A stretch of DNA of 37,158 bases, taken from a virus. Positions within the stretch are counted from its first letter, which is position 1. The number at the start of each line of letters is the position of its first letter. Below are positions 1 to 5,283 of this stretch, piece by piece. The notes below the pieces were generated by a model. The model saw only the letters and a program-made list of their open reading frames with translations. It had not been told where the DNA came from and made no database searches. Made by a program: the position numbers and the translations under genes. The stretch is taken from positions 1-37,158 of the IMG/VR virus record IMGVR_UViG_3300025736_000081; one strand, given 5' to 3'.

Positions 1-697
1 CCTATGGTTGACATTGTACCAGCATACATGGACACGTCAGATAAAATTGCTTCACGAGTTTTTACATCCTTGACATGTGTAATTATAGCTTCAATCACTT
101 TAAGAATGATAGTGCGTGCGTCTTCGAGGTGTTGTTGGTTGGGGTTCCATTCACCGGTCATGGCGAATACTAGCTCGATGGCTCGTTGGTCTCCGGCTTC
201 AGCGTTTCCGATTAATCTTTGACGGATTGCGGGGAGGGCTTCTTCGTAGTTGTTTTTGGTGTGTTGGTTGTAGAGTTCGTTGAAGAGGGGTTGTTTGAGC
301 CATGCTTGGAAGCGTGGCATGGGGGTTCCGAGGTCTTTGAGTTTGGTGGTGAGTCCGCGTCTGTCGAAGGGGTCGGAGAGTTTGAGGAGGACGGTTTGTT
401 GTTCCATGGTGAGGCCGTCTTTGGCGTTCCATTGGATGCCGCGGTGGGTGAGAGCCGTCTGAAATTCTAGCGTACTAAATATGCCGCTGATGACTTTCTT
501 CGACAGTTTGGGCCACAACTCGTGAACGTCATTAACAGTTGGTTGTTTCCCGTTACGGCGATAAGCAGTATCAAAAGCAGCAAGCGTCCCACGAAAAGCA
601 GCATCCGTAAATCCTTTAGGAGTTGGGATGTGTTGGAGCGTACCGTCCGGCAAGTGTACCGCGACACCGCCCTCGAACTGCTCAAACTTATCGGTCA
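1..697 (-). CDS. Terminase small subunit, 3'-truncated by the window edge
   Basis: This open frame starts at ATG 697 and runs off the left edge without a stop, so at least 232 residues are present. The segment AGDQRAIELVFAMTGEW resembles the conserved GD.kAi.l.l..TGew stretch near the C-terminus of phage small terminases, which bind DNA and recruit the packaging motor. The N-terminal half is a plain soluble domain that I do not recognise. The start overlaps the end of the upstream zinc-ribbon gene by 10 bases, and only a weak GAGA lies upstream. The gene points off the window towards the large terminase, which would follow if the right edge were joined. The family call is from pattern only. 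Codon choice changes visibly at about position 470, with NNC codons dominating the C-terminal half. Confidence 0.6.
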
Positions 698-885
698 TTG
701 TTCTCGCTTTTCGGTTGGCTGTCGTTTCGGTAAAAACCTGTACCGTTAAATGTTACACCGGAAAGGTGAAAAACTTTGCGTAACTCCCCGCCACAACCAC
801 ACAGGTCAGTGACTTTTTCATCAAACCCGTGGTGCCGGTCATGCCCTTTCGAGCATAACCGGCACGAGTAAGCGTAGACAGGCAC
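688..885 (-). CDS. FmdB-like zinc-ribbon protein (65 aa)
   Basis: The 65-residue product starts MPVYAYSC and ends in a VTFNGTGFYRNDS stretch, the signature of FmdB/CxxC_CxxC zinc-ribbon proteins (YxYxC start, FKGxGFYxTD end). Probable zinc ligands are C8, C11, C29 and C31. The second pair is CxC, one residue shorter than the usual CxxC. I chose GTG 885 because it gives the family N-terminus and overlaps the stop of the preceding small gene (TAGTG), which suggests translational coupling. A longer GTG start at 927 is open but adds 14 residues that belong to the preceding gene in another frame. Phage members sit next to terminase genes; their role is unknown and could be regulatory or in DNA binding. 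Confidence 0.75.
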   Translation of the reverse strand: MPVYAYSCRLCSKGHDRHHGFDEKVTDLCGCGGELRKVFHLSGVTFNGTGFYRNDSQPKSENNDR

Positions 886-995
886 TACTTCAGAAGCCTG
901 CCGAGCTCTTTGTAATATTCCTGCCACGACAGCCCGTCAACAATGTAACGGTTCACTACCTGCAGAATATTTTTTTCGCGTGTTTTGAGTTTCAT
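885..995 (-). CDS. Small basic protein, 36 aa, unknown
   Basis: The ATG at 995 follows GGAAAGGAC and encodes MKLKTREKNILQ and so on, to a TAG that overlaps the next start. The product has no cysteines, is rich in Lys/Arg at the N-terminus and looks like a single amphipathic helix pair (IVDGLSWQEYYKELGRLL). It is tightly chained: its ATG overlaps the TAA of the upstream membrane peptide, and its stop overlaps the GTG of the zinc ribbon. The helical pattern could be a degenerate HTH, but it is too short to decide. Coding is supported by the Shine-Dalgarno sequence, the exact stop-start overlaps on both sides and the lack of any other use for the interval. Confidence 0.65.
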   Translation of the reverse strand: MKLKTREKNILQVVNRYIVDGLSWQEYYKELGRLLK

Positions 996-1084
996 TATTC
1001 GTCCTTTCCATTGAGTGCTTTACCGACAAGATAAACAATCCAACCGCCAACAACAATCGCCAACCACATCGTTAACAGGTACAT
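995..1084 (-). CDS. Single-pass membrane miniprotein, 29 aa
   Basis: Starts MYLLTMWLAIVVGG at ATG 1084 and ends GKALNGKDE. Nearly all of it is one hydrophobic helix (residues 2-21) followed by a short charged tail, so it should sit in the membrane with the tail in the cytoplasm or outside. The start overlaps the stop of the HTH gene (TAATG) and the stop overlaps the next start (TAATG), so its translation is probably coupled to both. Function is unknown. Its position just upstream of packaging genes, far from the lysin, argues weakly against a holin role. Confidence 0.6.
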   Translation of the reverse strand: MYLLTMWLAIVVGGWIVYLVGKALNGKDE

Positions 1085-1608
1085 TAACCAACCCACTTTT
1101 CTTGGGCCTGCGCTAACGCAGCCGTGTGAGGGTATTTAACATCCGACAATGCTGCACGTAGCGCATCAGGCATTGTGGCGGTCTCGCCGCGAATGTAACG
1201 AGTCATCGTAATAGATGGAATTTTGAGCAGTTTGCAGAAACCCTGCAAAGAACCTGTGGTGTCTTTTACAAACTGGGCGACGGGGGGTGTGCCCTCAGAA
1301 CCCATAAAAGGTGGTGCAACTTTCGCCAAAACTGAGGGGGCCCGTAATCTACGGTCCTCACTCCGCCACGCCAAATAAGCTTCATTAAGCGAAGCCGACC
1401 CATACTCTTCTGCCAAAATGTCATATGCGTCAACACCCTTCTCTGAGCACTCTTTACCCAACGCAATACTTTGCCTGTCGGAAACACGAGTGTACATTCC
1501 CGATTCGAGGTACACCATTGTCATTTTTCCGAAGCTGTGCTTATCCGCAAACTTCTTCTGCGACAGCCCGCACAGCTCCCGCAATCTAACGTAAGGGTTC
1601 TTGTCCAT
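1084..1608 (-). CDS. Double helix-turn-helix DNA-binding protein (174 aa)
   Basis: Two XRE-like HTH units can be read. The first is at residues 8-57 (LCGLSQKKFADKHSFGKMT around the recognition helix). The second is at about residues 110-155 (TGSLQGFCKLLKIPSITMTRYI). A linker rich in Arg and Pro joins them. A tandem arrangement suggests binding to a bipartite or repeated operator. The ATG at 1608 has a strong TTTAGGAGA eight bases upstream, but that Shine-Dalgarno is one arm of a perfect inverted repeat (1612-1632), so its expression may be autoregulated or RNA-structure controlled. The gene is second in the late unit and is translationally chained to the small genes below it. A late-gene regulator is my best guess; a target is not visible. 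Confidence 0.65.
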   Translation of the reverse strand: MDKNPYVRLRELCGLSQKKFADKHSFGKMTMVYLESGMYTRVSDRQSIALGKECSEKGVDAYDILAEEYGSASLNEAYLAWRSEDRRLRAPSVLAKVAPPFMGSEGTPPVAQFVKDTTGSLQGFCKLLKIPSITMTRYIRGETATMPDALRAALSDVKYPHTAALAQAQEKWVG

Positions 1609-1611
1609 GGT

Positions 1612-1632
1612 TCTCCTAAACTTGTTAGGAGA
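1612..1632 (-). promoter_or_regulatory. Inverted repeat covering the HTH gene's ribosome binding site
   Basis: Perfect 8-bp arms TCTCCTAA (1612-1619) and TTAGGAGA (1625-1632) are separated by five bases. On the minus-strand transcript one arm is the AGGAGA Shine-Dalgarno of the gene starting at 1608, so a folded stem would hide it. As DNA the same palindrome could be an operator for the adjacent HTH protein. Confidence 0.6.
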
Positions 1633-1660
1633 TAGCGTAGCACACGTTTAGCGTTGTTAG

Positions 1661-3190
1661 TTACTGAAAAGCTCCGCGCAACACAGGAGTATTTTCAACG
1701 GCCTGTCTTCCAGTAATACCTAACTTTCTTAAAAGTGCGTCTACATTCGGGTTAGTAGCAAACTGGCGTACATCTTGAAAACCCTCGCCAGCGCCTCTAG
1801 GTAACGCCCTAGTTTCTGCAAACTCACGAATAAAGGCTGGCAAAGAAGACATATCTTCCCGGCTAAGAGCTGCTGCCAAAGAATCTAAAGTACTCGCCCC
1901 ACCCTCTCTAATTGAAGCACCTGCCCTACCCGTAGCTTCGGCCCCCCGTTGAGCAAGCTCCGAAACTTTTGTGTCTAAAACTTCCCCCACACGCCCTAAA
2001 CTAGGCAAAGTTGGTCTAGCTTGCATACCCGCAGGGTTTAAAAAAGCGTACACAGGGGTAACAATGTCACCCTGCAACTGCCCCGACAAATGCTTAATCG
2101 TGTCGTAACCAAACTCTTCCATTATGGGGCGCACAGCCTCTGAATAACGCGATTCATGCAAACCGCCCATGCTTGGGCCAGACCTAGTTAAATCCATTTT
2201 TGCTAAATCATCCGCAAAATTTAGTACATCGTCCGGGTCATCAAATTCATTTACAAGGCGTTGGTACAAAGCCGGGTCAACCTCGTCTAGCGTACCCTGT
2301 GTCAAATCAAGAATTTTACGATTAGCCACATCAGACATTGGCTCCGACAACCTGAACTTTGCTCCACGAGTAACAGGAAAACCACGTTGCGTAAGACCCG
2401 GAGGTAACTGGCCCGCCGGTAACCGAGTACCAGACTGCGTGTAACCCTCAGCTACTTGACGTCCCTTTCTACCTATCGCCCCAAAAATGTCCCCGCCAAA
2501 CCAGTTACGTGCCCAACTCTCAGCATCCCGGCTAACTGCAGTAAAAGGTTTAGCAACATTCGCTCCCGTATCCCTACTACCGTGATACAGCCCACGAACA
2601 ATCGAATTGTACAAAGCTTGGTTCTCAGGAGCCATCGCCCGGTAAGCATTGTAAGGTTTCGAAACAGCATCACCAGCAGCCCTAACAGCACCCCTACCAA
2701 CACCACCAACACCACCAGCCACCAAACCCGTTAACAAATCTAAAGCTGTCGCACCACCCCGAGCCGCTAACGCCGCACCACCCTCCAAACCAAACCTATC
2801 CACAGCAGCCTCACCAGCCGCCTCAAACTCGCGCGGTAGAAAAAGCGGTGTCTGTCCCTGCCCCGGTTTAAAAACATCTGACCACAAACCACCAACTTGC
2901 TGACCATAATTTTGTAGAGCCCGAGAACCCGGAGACTGCTCGCCCAGCATGTTACCCGCCACAGCATCACGGTGCATACCCCCAATAGCCTGCACAGGCA
3001 CATCAAGCAAACCCAGAAAACTACCTAAAGCTGCTTTAGCTGCTTTGTTCTGAACATTGTTTCCGGGTTGCCCATAAGTTTGTTCGTACCAACGAGAGGG
3101 CTTAAACGCTCGCAGAGGAGCTGTCGTGTCCTTCGGACGATACTGAGCAGCCAAATCCGCCTGACGCGGGTTAGAAATAGGAATGCTCAT
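1661..3190 (-). CDS. ADP-ribosyltransferase-like polyvalent/virion protein (509 aa)
   Basis: Residues 1-130 are polar, 140-175 are a Gly/Ala-rich hydrophobic stretch, and at 201-205 comes LYHGS. This is followed by a partly conserved core with an S/T-rich strand and, about 170 residues later, EEFGYDTIKH and VYAFLNP. YHG(S/T) at the start and GYDxI with a final YxxFNP-like strand are the layout I know from ADP-ribosyltransferase domains of phage polyvalent proteins, which are injected with the DNA and modify host targets. I cannot confirm the catalytic Glu. The tail (residues 390-509) is alpha-helical and Ala-rich. ATG 3190 is used; ATG 3214 in frame adds eight residues, and neither has a clear Shine-Dalgarno. 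It is the first late gene, 53 bp upstream of the HTH gene. Confidence 0.5.
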   Translation of the reverse strand: MSIPISNPRQADLAAQYRPKDTTAPLRAFKPSRWYEQTYGQPGNNVQNKAAKAALGSFLGLLDVPVQAIGGMHRDAVAGNMLGEQSPGSRALQNYGQQVGGLWSDVFKPGQGQTPLFLPREFEAAGEAAVDRFGLEGGAALAARGGATALDLLTGLVAGGVGGVGRGAVRAAGDAVSKPYNAYRAMAPENQALYNSIVRGLYHGSRDTGANVAKPFTAVSRDAESWARNWFGGDIFGAIGRKGRQVAEGYTQSGTRLPAGQLPPGLTQRGFPVTRGAKFRLSEPMSDVANRKILDLTQGTLDEVDPALYQRLVNEFDDPDDVLNFADDLAKMDLTRSGPSMGGLHESRYSEAVRPIMEEFGYDTIKHLSGQLQGDIVTPVYAFLNPAGMQARPTLPSLGRVGEVLDTKVSELAQRGAEATGRAGASIREGGASTLDSLAAALSREDMSSLPAFIREFAETRALPRGAGEGFQDVRQFATNPNVDALLRKLGITGRQAVENTPVLRGAFQ

Positions 3191-3234
3191 AAAAACATAA
3201 TACAACACATCCACAAAAACATGATTTTAATTTT

Positions 3235-3263
3235 ATAGTACACAAACAATATTCACTCTTGAA
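3235..3263 (-). promoter_or_regulatory. Candidate late promoter
   Basis: On the minus strand, TTCAAG (3263-3258) and TACTAT (3240-3235) are 17 bp apart, and the -10 is preceded by TGTG, giving an extended TANNNT box in an AT-rich stretch. It would drive the late unit with a leader of about 15-40 bases. It is the best candidate I see in the divergent gap, but the -35 match is weak. Confidence 0.4.
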
Positions 3264-3311
3264 ACGTATCGCCCAGGGAGATACAAACCAAGCAGAAATG
3301 TCAGCGTTCAA

Positions 3312-3330
3312 CGACATTCAATAAATGTCG
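3312..3330. repeat. Inverted repeat CGACATT / AATGTCG
   Basis: Perfect 7-bp arms (3312-3318 and 3324-3330) flank a 5-base loop. A further AATGTC lies at about 3298-3303, so GACATT could pair with either copy. It sits upstream of the candidate late promoter. It could be an operator or an RNA hairpin. Confidence 0.45.
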
Positions 3331-3364
3331 GGAGTTCGATGACACCCCTCCTCGAACCCCCAAC

Positions 3365-3393
3365 TCTTTACAGATACGGTTGGTGTGTAAAGA
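3365..3393. repeat. Inverted repeat TCTTTACA / TGTAAAGA
   Basis: Perfect 8-bp arms (3365-3372 and 3386-3393) have a 13-base centre. Centre-to-centre spacing is two helical turns (21 bp), the geometry of a dimeric repressor or activator site. No matching copy was noticed elsewhere. Confidence 0.4.
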
Positions 3394-3576
3394 ATAAGAA
3401 GGCCTAAGTCTGTTTCAAACCGCCCAGCATCAGCACGAACACGCGGATGTGGCTTGCAAATAGTATGCGCTGGCATCCTGGAGGGTCGAATCTGTGCGTA
3501 CGCGCGATTGTCGTTTGACCCCCCGCTTCCCTTGAATGACAGTAACACCACACTTAAATGACAGCGCGTACACACA

Positions 3577-3640
3577 TCCATGTATATGTGGACAAAACGT
3601 TCCATGTATATATGGAAATCAGCATCCGTGTATATACGGA
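3577..3640. repeat. Three near-palindromes at exact 24-bp spacing (operator or iteron array)
   Basis: Copies start at 3577, 3601 and 3625. They read TCCATGTATATGTGGA, TCCATGTATATATGGA and TCCGTGTATATACGGA. Each is close to a 16-bp palindrome, TCCrTGTATATryGGA. The third differs by compensating changes in both arms (A to G and T to C), which means the symmetry itself is kept. Spacers are 8 bp and not conserved. This layout suits a dimeric DNA-binding protein or replication-initiator iterons. Confidence 0.75.
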
Positions 3641-3804
3641 AATTAGGTGTCAAAACTTTATCCTTGGTTACAGGATTCGTTACCCAAGGCTATCCAGTGA
3701 CACTTCTAGCGTACATTAGCGTCCATGACCCCCAAAAAACAAACCCCAAAACATGGGTCAAATGGATTATGTGTTCAGTCCTTTACAACATCATTCTTGG
3801 GTTG

Positions 3805-3813
3805 TGGTACGTT
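3805..3813 (+). promoter_or_regulatory. Candidate early promoter, extended -10
   Basis: TGGTACGTT matches the TGNTANNNT extended -10. A TTTACA lies 20 bp upstream of the -10 hexamer, longer than ideal. The same TGGTACG(C/T)T string precedes genes at 5343 and 10723. The palindrome CCCCTAGGGG lies just downstream of the expected start. Confidence 0.4.
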
Positions 3814-3897
3814 AGATGTATCGCCACCGGCACCCCTAGGGGATTGATGCAGGGGGCAGACATCGCAAGTTGATAACTCCACAGAGACACACTCACC

Positions 3898-3919
3898 GGG
3901 ATACACTCCCGTGTATCCC
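3898..3919 (+). promoter_or_regulatory. Leader hairpin before the first early gene
   Basis: Nine-base perfect arms GGGATACAC and GTGTATCCC close a TCCC loop. The hairpin ends seven bases before the TTAGGAGA Shine-Dalgarno of the gene at 3940. It lacks a following T-run, so it is not a terminator. It may protect the transcript end or bind a regulator. Confidence 0.5.
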
Positions 3920-3939
3920 CTAACCATTAGGAGAAACAA

Positions 3940-4146
3940 GTGAACGATTACGATGACGAAATTGAAAGTATTGAGGCGTGTCTTGAGAGCATGATTGAGC
4001 TCTTGGCAGAGACACGGGATTACTTGCACCAGGGTTTGGTAATCAAGGCATCAGACAAAGCGTATGAGCTCAAGGGCTGGTACCGTCGCACGGATGCCTA
4101 CACCCATGACCTTTTCACTCAGCTTGAGCGGGAAGCCAAAAAGTAA
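3940..4146 (+). CDS. Small acidic early protein (68 aa), unknown
   Basis: The GTG start has AGGAG seven bases upstream; the product begins MNDYDDEIESIE. It is acidic at the N-terminus and predicted helical throughout: the first 30 residues form a heptad-like amphipathic helix (IEACLESMIELLAETRDYL), followed by a basic, aromatic second half (KGWYRRTDAY). It is the first gene of the early unit, as expected for host-takeover or regulatory peptides, but no family is recognised. It is separated from the next gene by a GC-rich hairpin. Confidence 0.7.
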   Translation: MNDYDDEIESIEACLESMIELLAETRDYLHQGLVIKASDKAYELKGWYRRTDAYTHDLFTQLEREAKK

Positions 4147-4151
4147 TCACC

Positions 4152-4175
4152 GGGGGCGGGTGCAAGCCCGCCCCC
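4152..4175 (+). promoter_or_regulatory. GC-rich hairpin between early genes 1 and 2
   Basis: GGGGGCGGG (4152-4160) pairs perfectly with CCCGCCCCC (4167-4175) around a 6-base loop. There is no T-run after it, and the Shine-Dalgarno CTAGGAGA follows eight bases later. It may block 3' exonucleases or limit read-through between the two genes. Confidence 0.5.
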
Positions 4176-4194
4176 ACAACCACTAGGAGACATC

Positions 4195-4425
4195 ATGATT
4201 GATTACGAAGAAAGCCCCTTCAATAACGGTGACGTCATTGACGTGGACGCCATCGACCGGATGCGCCCCGCGACTAAGACGATTGAAGTTCACATCGTTT
4301 ACCGTTGGGGTTACGACCAGACTGTGTGGGGGACGTTCACCTTTGATGACATGGACGACTTGGCCCGTCACGTCACCGCGTTTATCGGTGCTGAGAATGT
4401 CGTGTCTATCGTCTTTCGTAACTAG
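4195..4425 (+). CDS. Small acidic early protein (76 aa), unknown
   Basis: The ATG has TAGGAGA seven bases upstream. The product is strongly acidic (Asp-rich, for example DVIDVDAID and FDDMDDLARH) with alternating strands and a likely single helix: IEVHIVYRWGYDQTVWGTFTF is a beta pair, and DDMDDLARHVTAFIG is a helix. An alpha/beta fold of high negative charge could be a DNA mimic or an inhibitor of a host DNA-binding protein, but that is speculation. It is followed directly by a strong terminator, so it closes a two-gene transcript. Confidence 0.7.
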   Translation: MIDYEESPFNNGDVIDVDAIDRMRPATKTIEVHIVYRWGYDQTVWGTFTFDDMDDLARHVTAFIGAENVVSIVFRN

Positions 4426-4433
4426 ACACACAC

Positions 4434-4467
4434 AAAAAACCCCTGGTCTTCGGACTGGGGGTTTTTT
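4434..4467 (+). terminator. Rho-independent terminator with UUCG loop
   Basis: AAAAAACCCC ... GGGGTTTTTT arms with an inner GGTC/GACT extension close on a C(UUCG)G tetraloop, followed by the T-run. It starts nine bases after the stop of the gene at 4195-4425. A textbook intrinsic terminator. Confidence 0.85.
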
Positions 4468-4476
4468 GTTGCCCCC

Positions 4477-4503
4477 ATGGAATCAAATGGACGAACTGTT
4501 TGC
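4477..4503 (+). repeat. 27-bp direct repeat, copy 1
   Basis: Reads ATGGAATCAAATGGACGAAC then TGTTTGC. It matches copy 2 at 4971-4997 in 24 of 27 positions. Inside it are two near-copies of a 10-mer (ATGGAATCAA, ATGGACGAAC), phased at one helical turn. It lies ten bases after a terminator and upstream of the promoter at 4528, so it may be an activator site. Confidence 0.6.
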
Positions 4504-4527
4504 TTGCAACACGTGGACGCTAAGTCG

Positions 4528-4536
4528 TGGTATAGT
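4528..4536 (+). promoter_or_regulatory. Candidate promoter, TGGTATAGT
   Basis: Extended -10 TGG-TATAGT lies 48 bases before the ATG at 4584 and directly after a terminator, so the next gene needs its own promoter. No good -35 is present at 17 bp. The expected transcript would begin with the hairpin at 4546. Confidence 0.5.
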
Positions 4537-4545
4537 TTTCTTATC

Positions 4546-4562
4546 GGCACCGCTGGGGTGCC
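4546..4562 (+). promoter_or_regulatory. 5'-terminal leader hairpin
   Basis: GGCACC (4546-4551) pairs with GGTGCC (4557-4562) around GCTGG. If the -10 at 4531-4536 is right, this stem-loop sits at the very 5' end of the mRNA, a position known to slow decay. The AAGGAGAAAC Shine-Dalgarno follows. Confidence 0.45.
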
Positions 4563-4583
4563 CGACACCAAAGGAGAAACATC

Positions 4584-4898
4584 ATGGACAGAACAACATC
4601 AGGCACCTGGGAGGTCGTGGACGGCAAGCTGGTCGACATAGACCCCCAAATCATTGACCGAGGCTACTGGGTAGCCACCACCAACGACATCGCCACCAGT
4701 GACGACGACGTGGACCGCCTTGCCATCGCGCACATCGACAACGGTGCCGGGTTTGTCGGAATCTGGTGGGGCGGAGACATCACCTTCGTCGACAACGTGC
4801 AGCTGGTCGGCGACCTCATCGACGCGATTACGCTCGGACGCCTCCACGCCCAAGAATCCATCTGGGACATCTACCACAACCACGAAATCAACCTATAA
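4584..4898 (+). CDS. Small acidic early protein (104 aa), unknown
   Basis: The ATG has AAAGGAG upstream at good spacing. Very acidic (DIDPQIID, TSDDDVDR), with repeated short strands and tryptophans (GYWVATTND, GFVGIWWGGDITFVD), then a C-terminal helix and a His-rich end. The fold looks like a compact beta-rich domain; no cysteines and no membrane segment. It is a monocistron, flanked by its own promoter and by a strong terminator at 4913. Its length and charge resemble early host-takeover proteins, but no homology is claimed. Confidence 0.7.
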   Translation: MDRTTSGTWEVVDGKLVDIDPQIIDRGYWVATTNDIATSDDDVDRLAIAHIDNGAGFVGIWWGGDITFVDNVQLVGDLIDAITLGRLHAQESIWDIYHNHEINL

Positions 4899-4912
4899 GC
4901 CTCTCCTAAGGG

Positions 4913-4950
4913 CAGAAAACCCCTCCAGCACAAGCTGGGGGGGTTTTCTG
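4913..4950 (+). terminator. Rho-independent terminator
   Basis: CAGAAAACCCC pairs with GGGGTTTTCTG and an inner CCAGC/GCTGG closes on ACAA. It begins 14 bases after the stop of the gene at 4584-4898. Symmetric A and T tracts mean it could work on both strands. Confidence 0.85.
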
Positions 4951-4970
4951 TCACAAAAAAATTTTCTCTA

Positions 4971-4997
4971 ATGGAACCAAATGGACAAACTGTGTGC
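4971..4997 (+). repeat. 27-bp direct repeat, copy 2
   Basis: Second copy of the repeat at 4477, with three changes (ATGGAACCAAATGGACAAAC then TGTGTGC). Like copy 1 it lies just after a terminator. No gene starts within 300 bases downstream, and only a poor TATTTT box (5034) follows, so it could serve a short non-coding transcript ending at the 5075-5136 terminator. Confidence 0.55.
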
Positions 4998-5036
4998 CCC
5001 CCTCAACTGTCGGGAACAAACACCAATAACCCCTAT

Positions 5037-5072
5037 TTTTGTGTTTGTGTTTGTGTTTGGGTGTGTGTTGGT
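5037..5072 (+). repeat. GT-rich simple repeat
   Basis: About three TGTGTT units followed by TGGGTGTGTGTTGG. The strand is almost free of A and C. It lies in the 445-bp gap between the genes at 4898 and 5343 and could bind a protein or simply be slippage-derived. Confidence 0.5.
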
Positions 5073-5074
5073 TT

Positions 5075-5136
5075 ACGTCCCCCGCGTAGCCCCTTGGGGG
5101 CGGAGTGTGGGGGGCGTTCTCTTTTCTTCTTTAATA
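5075..5136 (+). terminator. Compound GC-rich hairpin with pyrimidine tail
   Basis: ACGTCCCCC (5075-5083) pairs with GGGGGGCGT (5109-5117) and encloses CCCC-TT-GGGG. A run TTCTCTTTTCTTCTTT follows. It looks like a terminator without a gene in front of it, which hints at a short RNA starting between 4998 and 5075 or at a fail-safe against read-through. Confidence 0.5.
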
Positions 5137-5175
5137 TAGGGGGTTAAGCTCCTTGATGGAGCTTACCCCCTATAT
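5134..5175. promoter_or_regulatory. Long 18-bp hairpin in the early gap
   Basis: ATATAGGGGGT pairs with ACCCCCTATAT, then one bulged T, then AAGCTCC pairs with GGAGCTT around TTGAT. A second GGAGCTT followed by TTTT occurs at 5182-5190, so AAGCTCC has two possible partners, as in attenuators. It lies about 100 bases before the promoter at 5275, so it is upstream DNA for that transcript unless a longer RNA crosses it. Confidence 0.5.
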
Positions 5176-5190
5176 TTATAGGGAGCTTTT

Positions 5191-5267
5191 TTGAGAAATG
5201 GTTTTGCGAGGTTTTGGTTAGTGTTTTCTAGGGACACGCCCGGGGTGTTGAGAAATGATTTTGCAAA
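5191..5267 (+). repeat. Two 20-bp direct repeats upstream of an early promoter
   Basis: TTGAGAAATGGTTTTGCGAG (5191-5210) and TTGAGAAATGATTTTGCAAA (5248-5267) are 57 bp apart, start to start, and agree at 17 of 20 positions. The second ends eight bases before the TGGTACGCT box at 5275, where an activator or repressor would be expected to bind. Part of it (GAAATGGTACG) continues into the promoter. Confidence 0.55.
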
Positions 5268-5274
5268 ATAGAAA

Positions 5275-5283
5275 TGGTACGCT
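5275..5283 (+). promoter_or_regulatory. Candidate promoter TGGTACGCT for the small-gene train
   Basis: Extended -10 TGG-TACGCT lies 60 bases before the first gene of the long early operon at 5343. It is identical to the box at 10684. No good -35 is present; the upstream direct repeats may replace it by binding an activator. Confidence 0.5.

Larger units (their letters stand above)
3241..3939. other. Divergent regulatory gap, no convincing gene
   Basis: About 700 bp separate the late (minus) and early (plus) units. Open frames of 97 and 111 codons exist on the two strands but have no Shine-Dalgarno, have odd composition and cross each other. The gap holds two perfect inverted repeats, three 24-bp-phased near-palindromes, a 10-bp palindrome CCCCTAGGGG (3833-3842), a candidate promoter on each strand and a leader hairpin. 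No tRNA-like fold was found. It is the natural place for early/late control and possibly an origin. Confidence 0.6.

Noticed and set aside
199-470. Several open frames on both strands over the small terminase
   Set aside because: They are shadows of the terminase frame, which is open to the window edge and has the family motif; the Arg/Pro/Thr- or Gly/Val/Glu-rich shadows arise from its C-ending codons.
3241-3560. tRNA gene in the divergent gap (TTCGA-containing segments near 3333 and 3490)
   Set aside because: No matching T-stem, anticodon stem or acceptor stem could be built around them on either strand.
3318-3653. 111-codon minus-strand frame and 97-codon plus-strand frame (3580-3873) in the divergent gap
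   Set aside because: They overlap each other and the 24-bp repeats (which give 8-residue repeats only because 24 is a multiple of three), have no ribosome site and have non-protein-like composition.
5134-5190. Known riboswitch class in the early gap
   Set aside because: The hairpin and its alternative partner resemble an attenuator, but no conserved aptamer core was recognised and the main promoter lies downstream of it.
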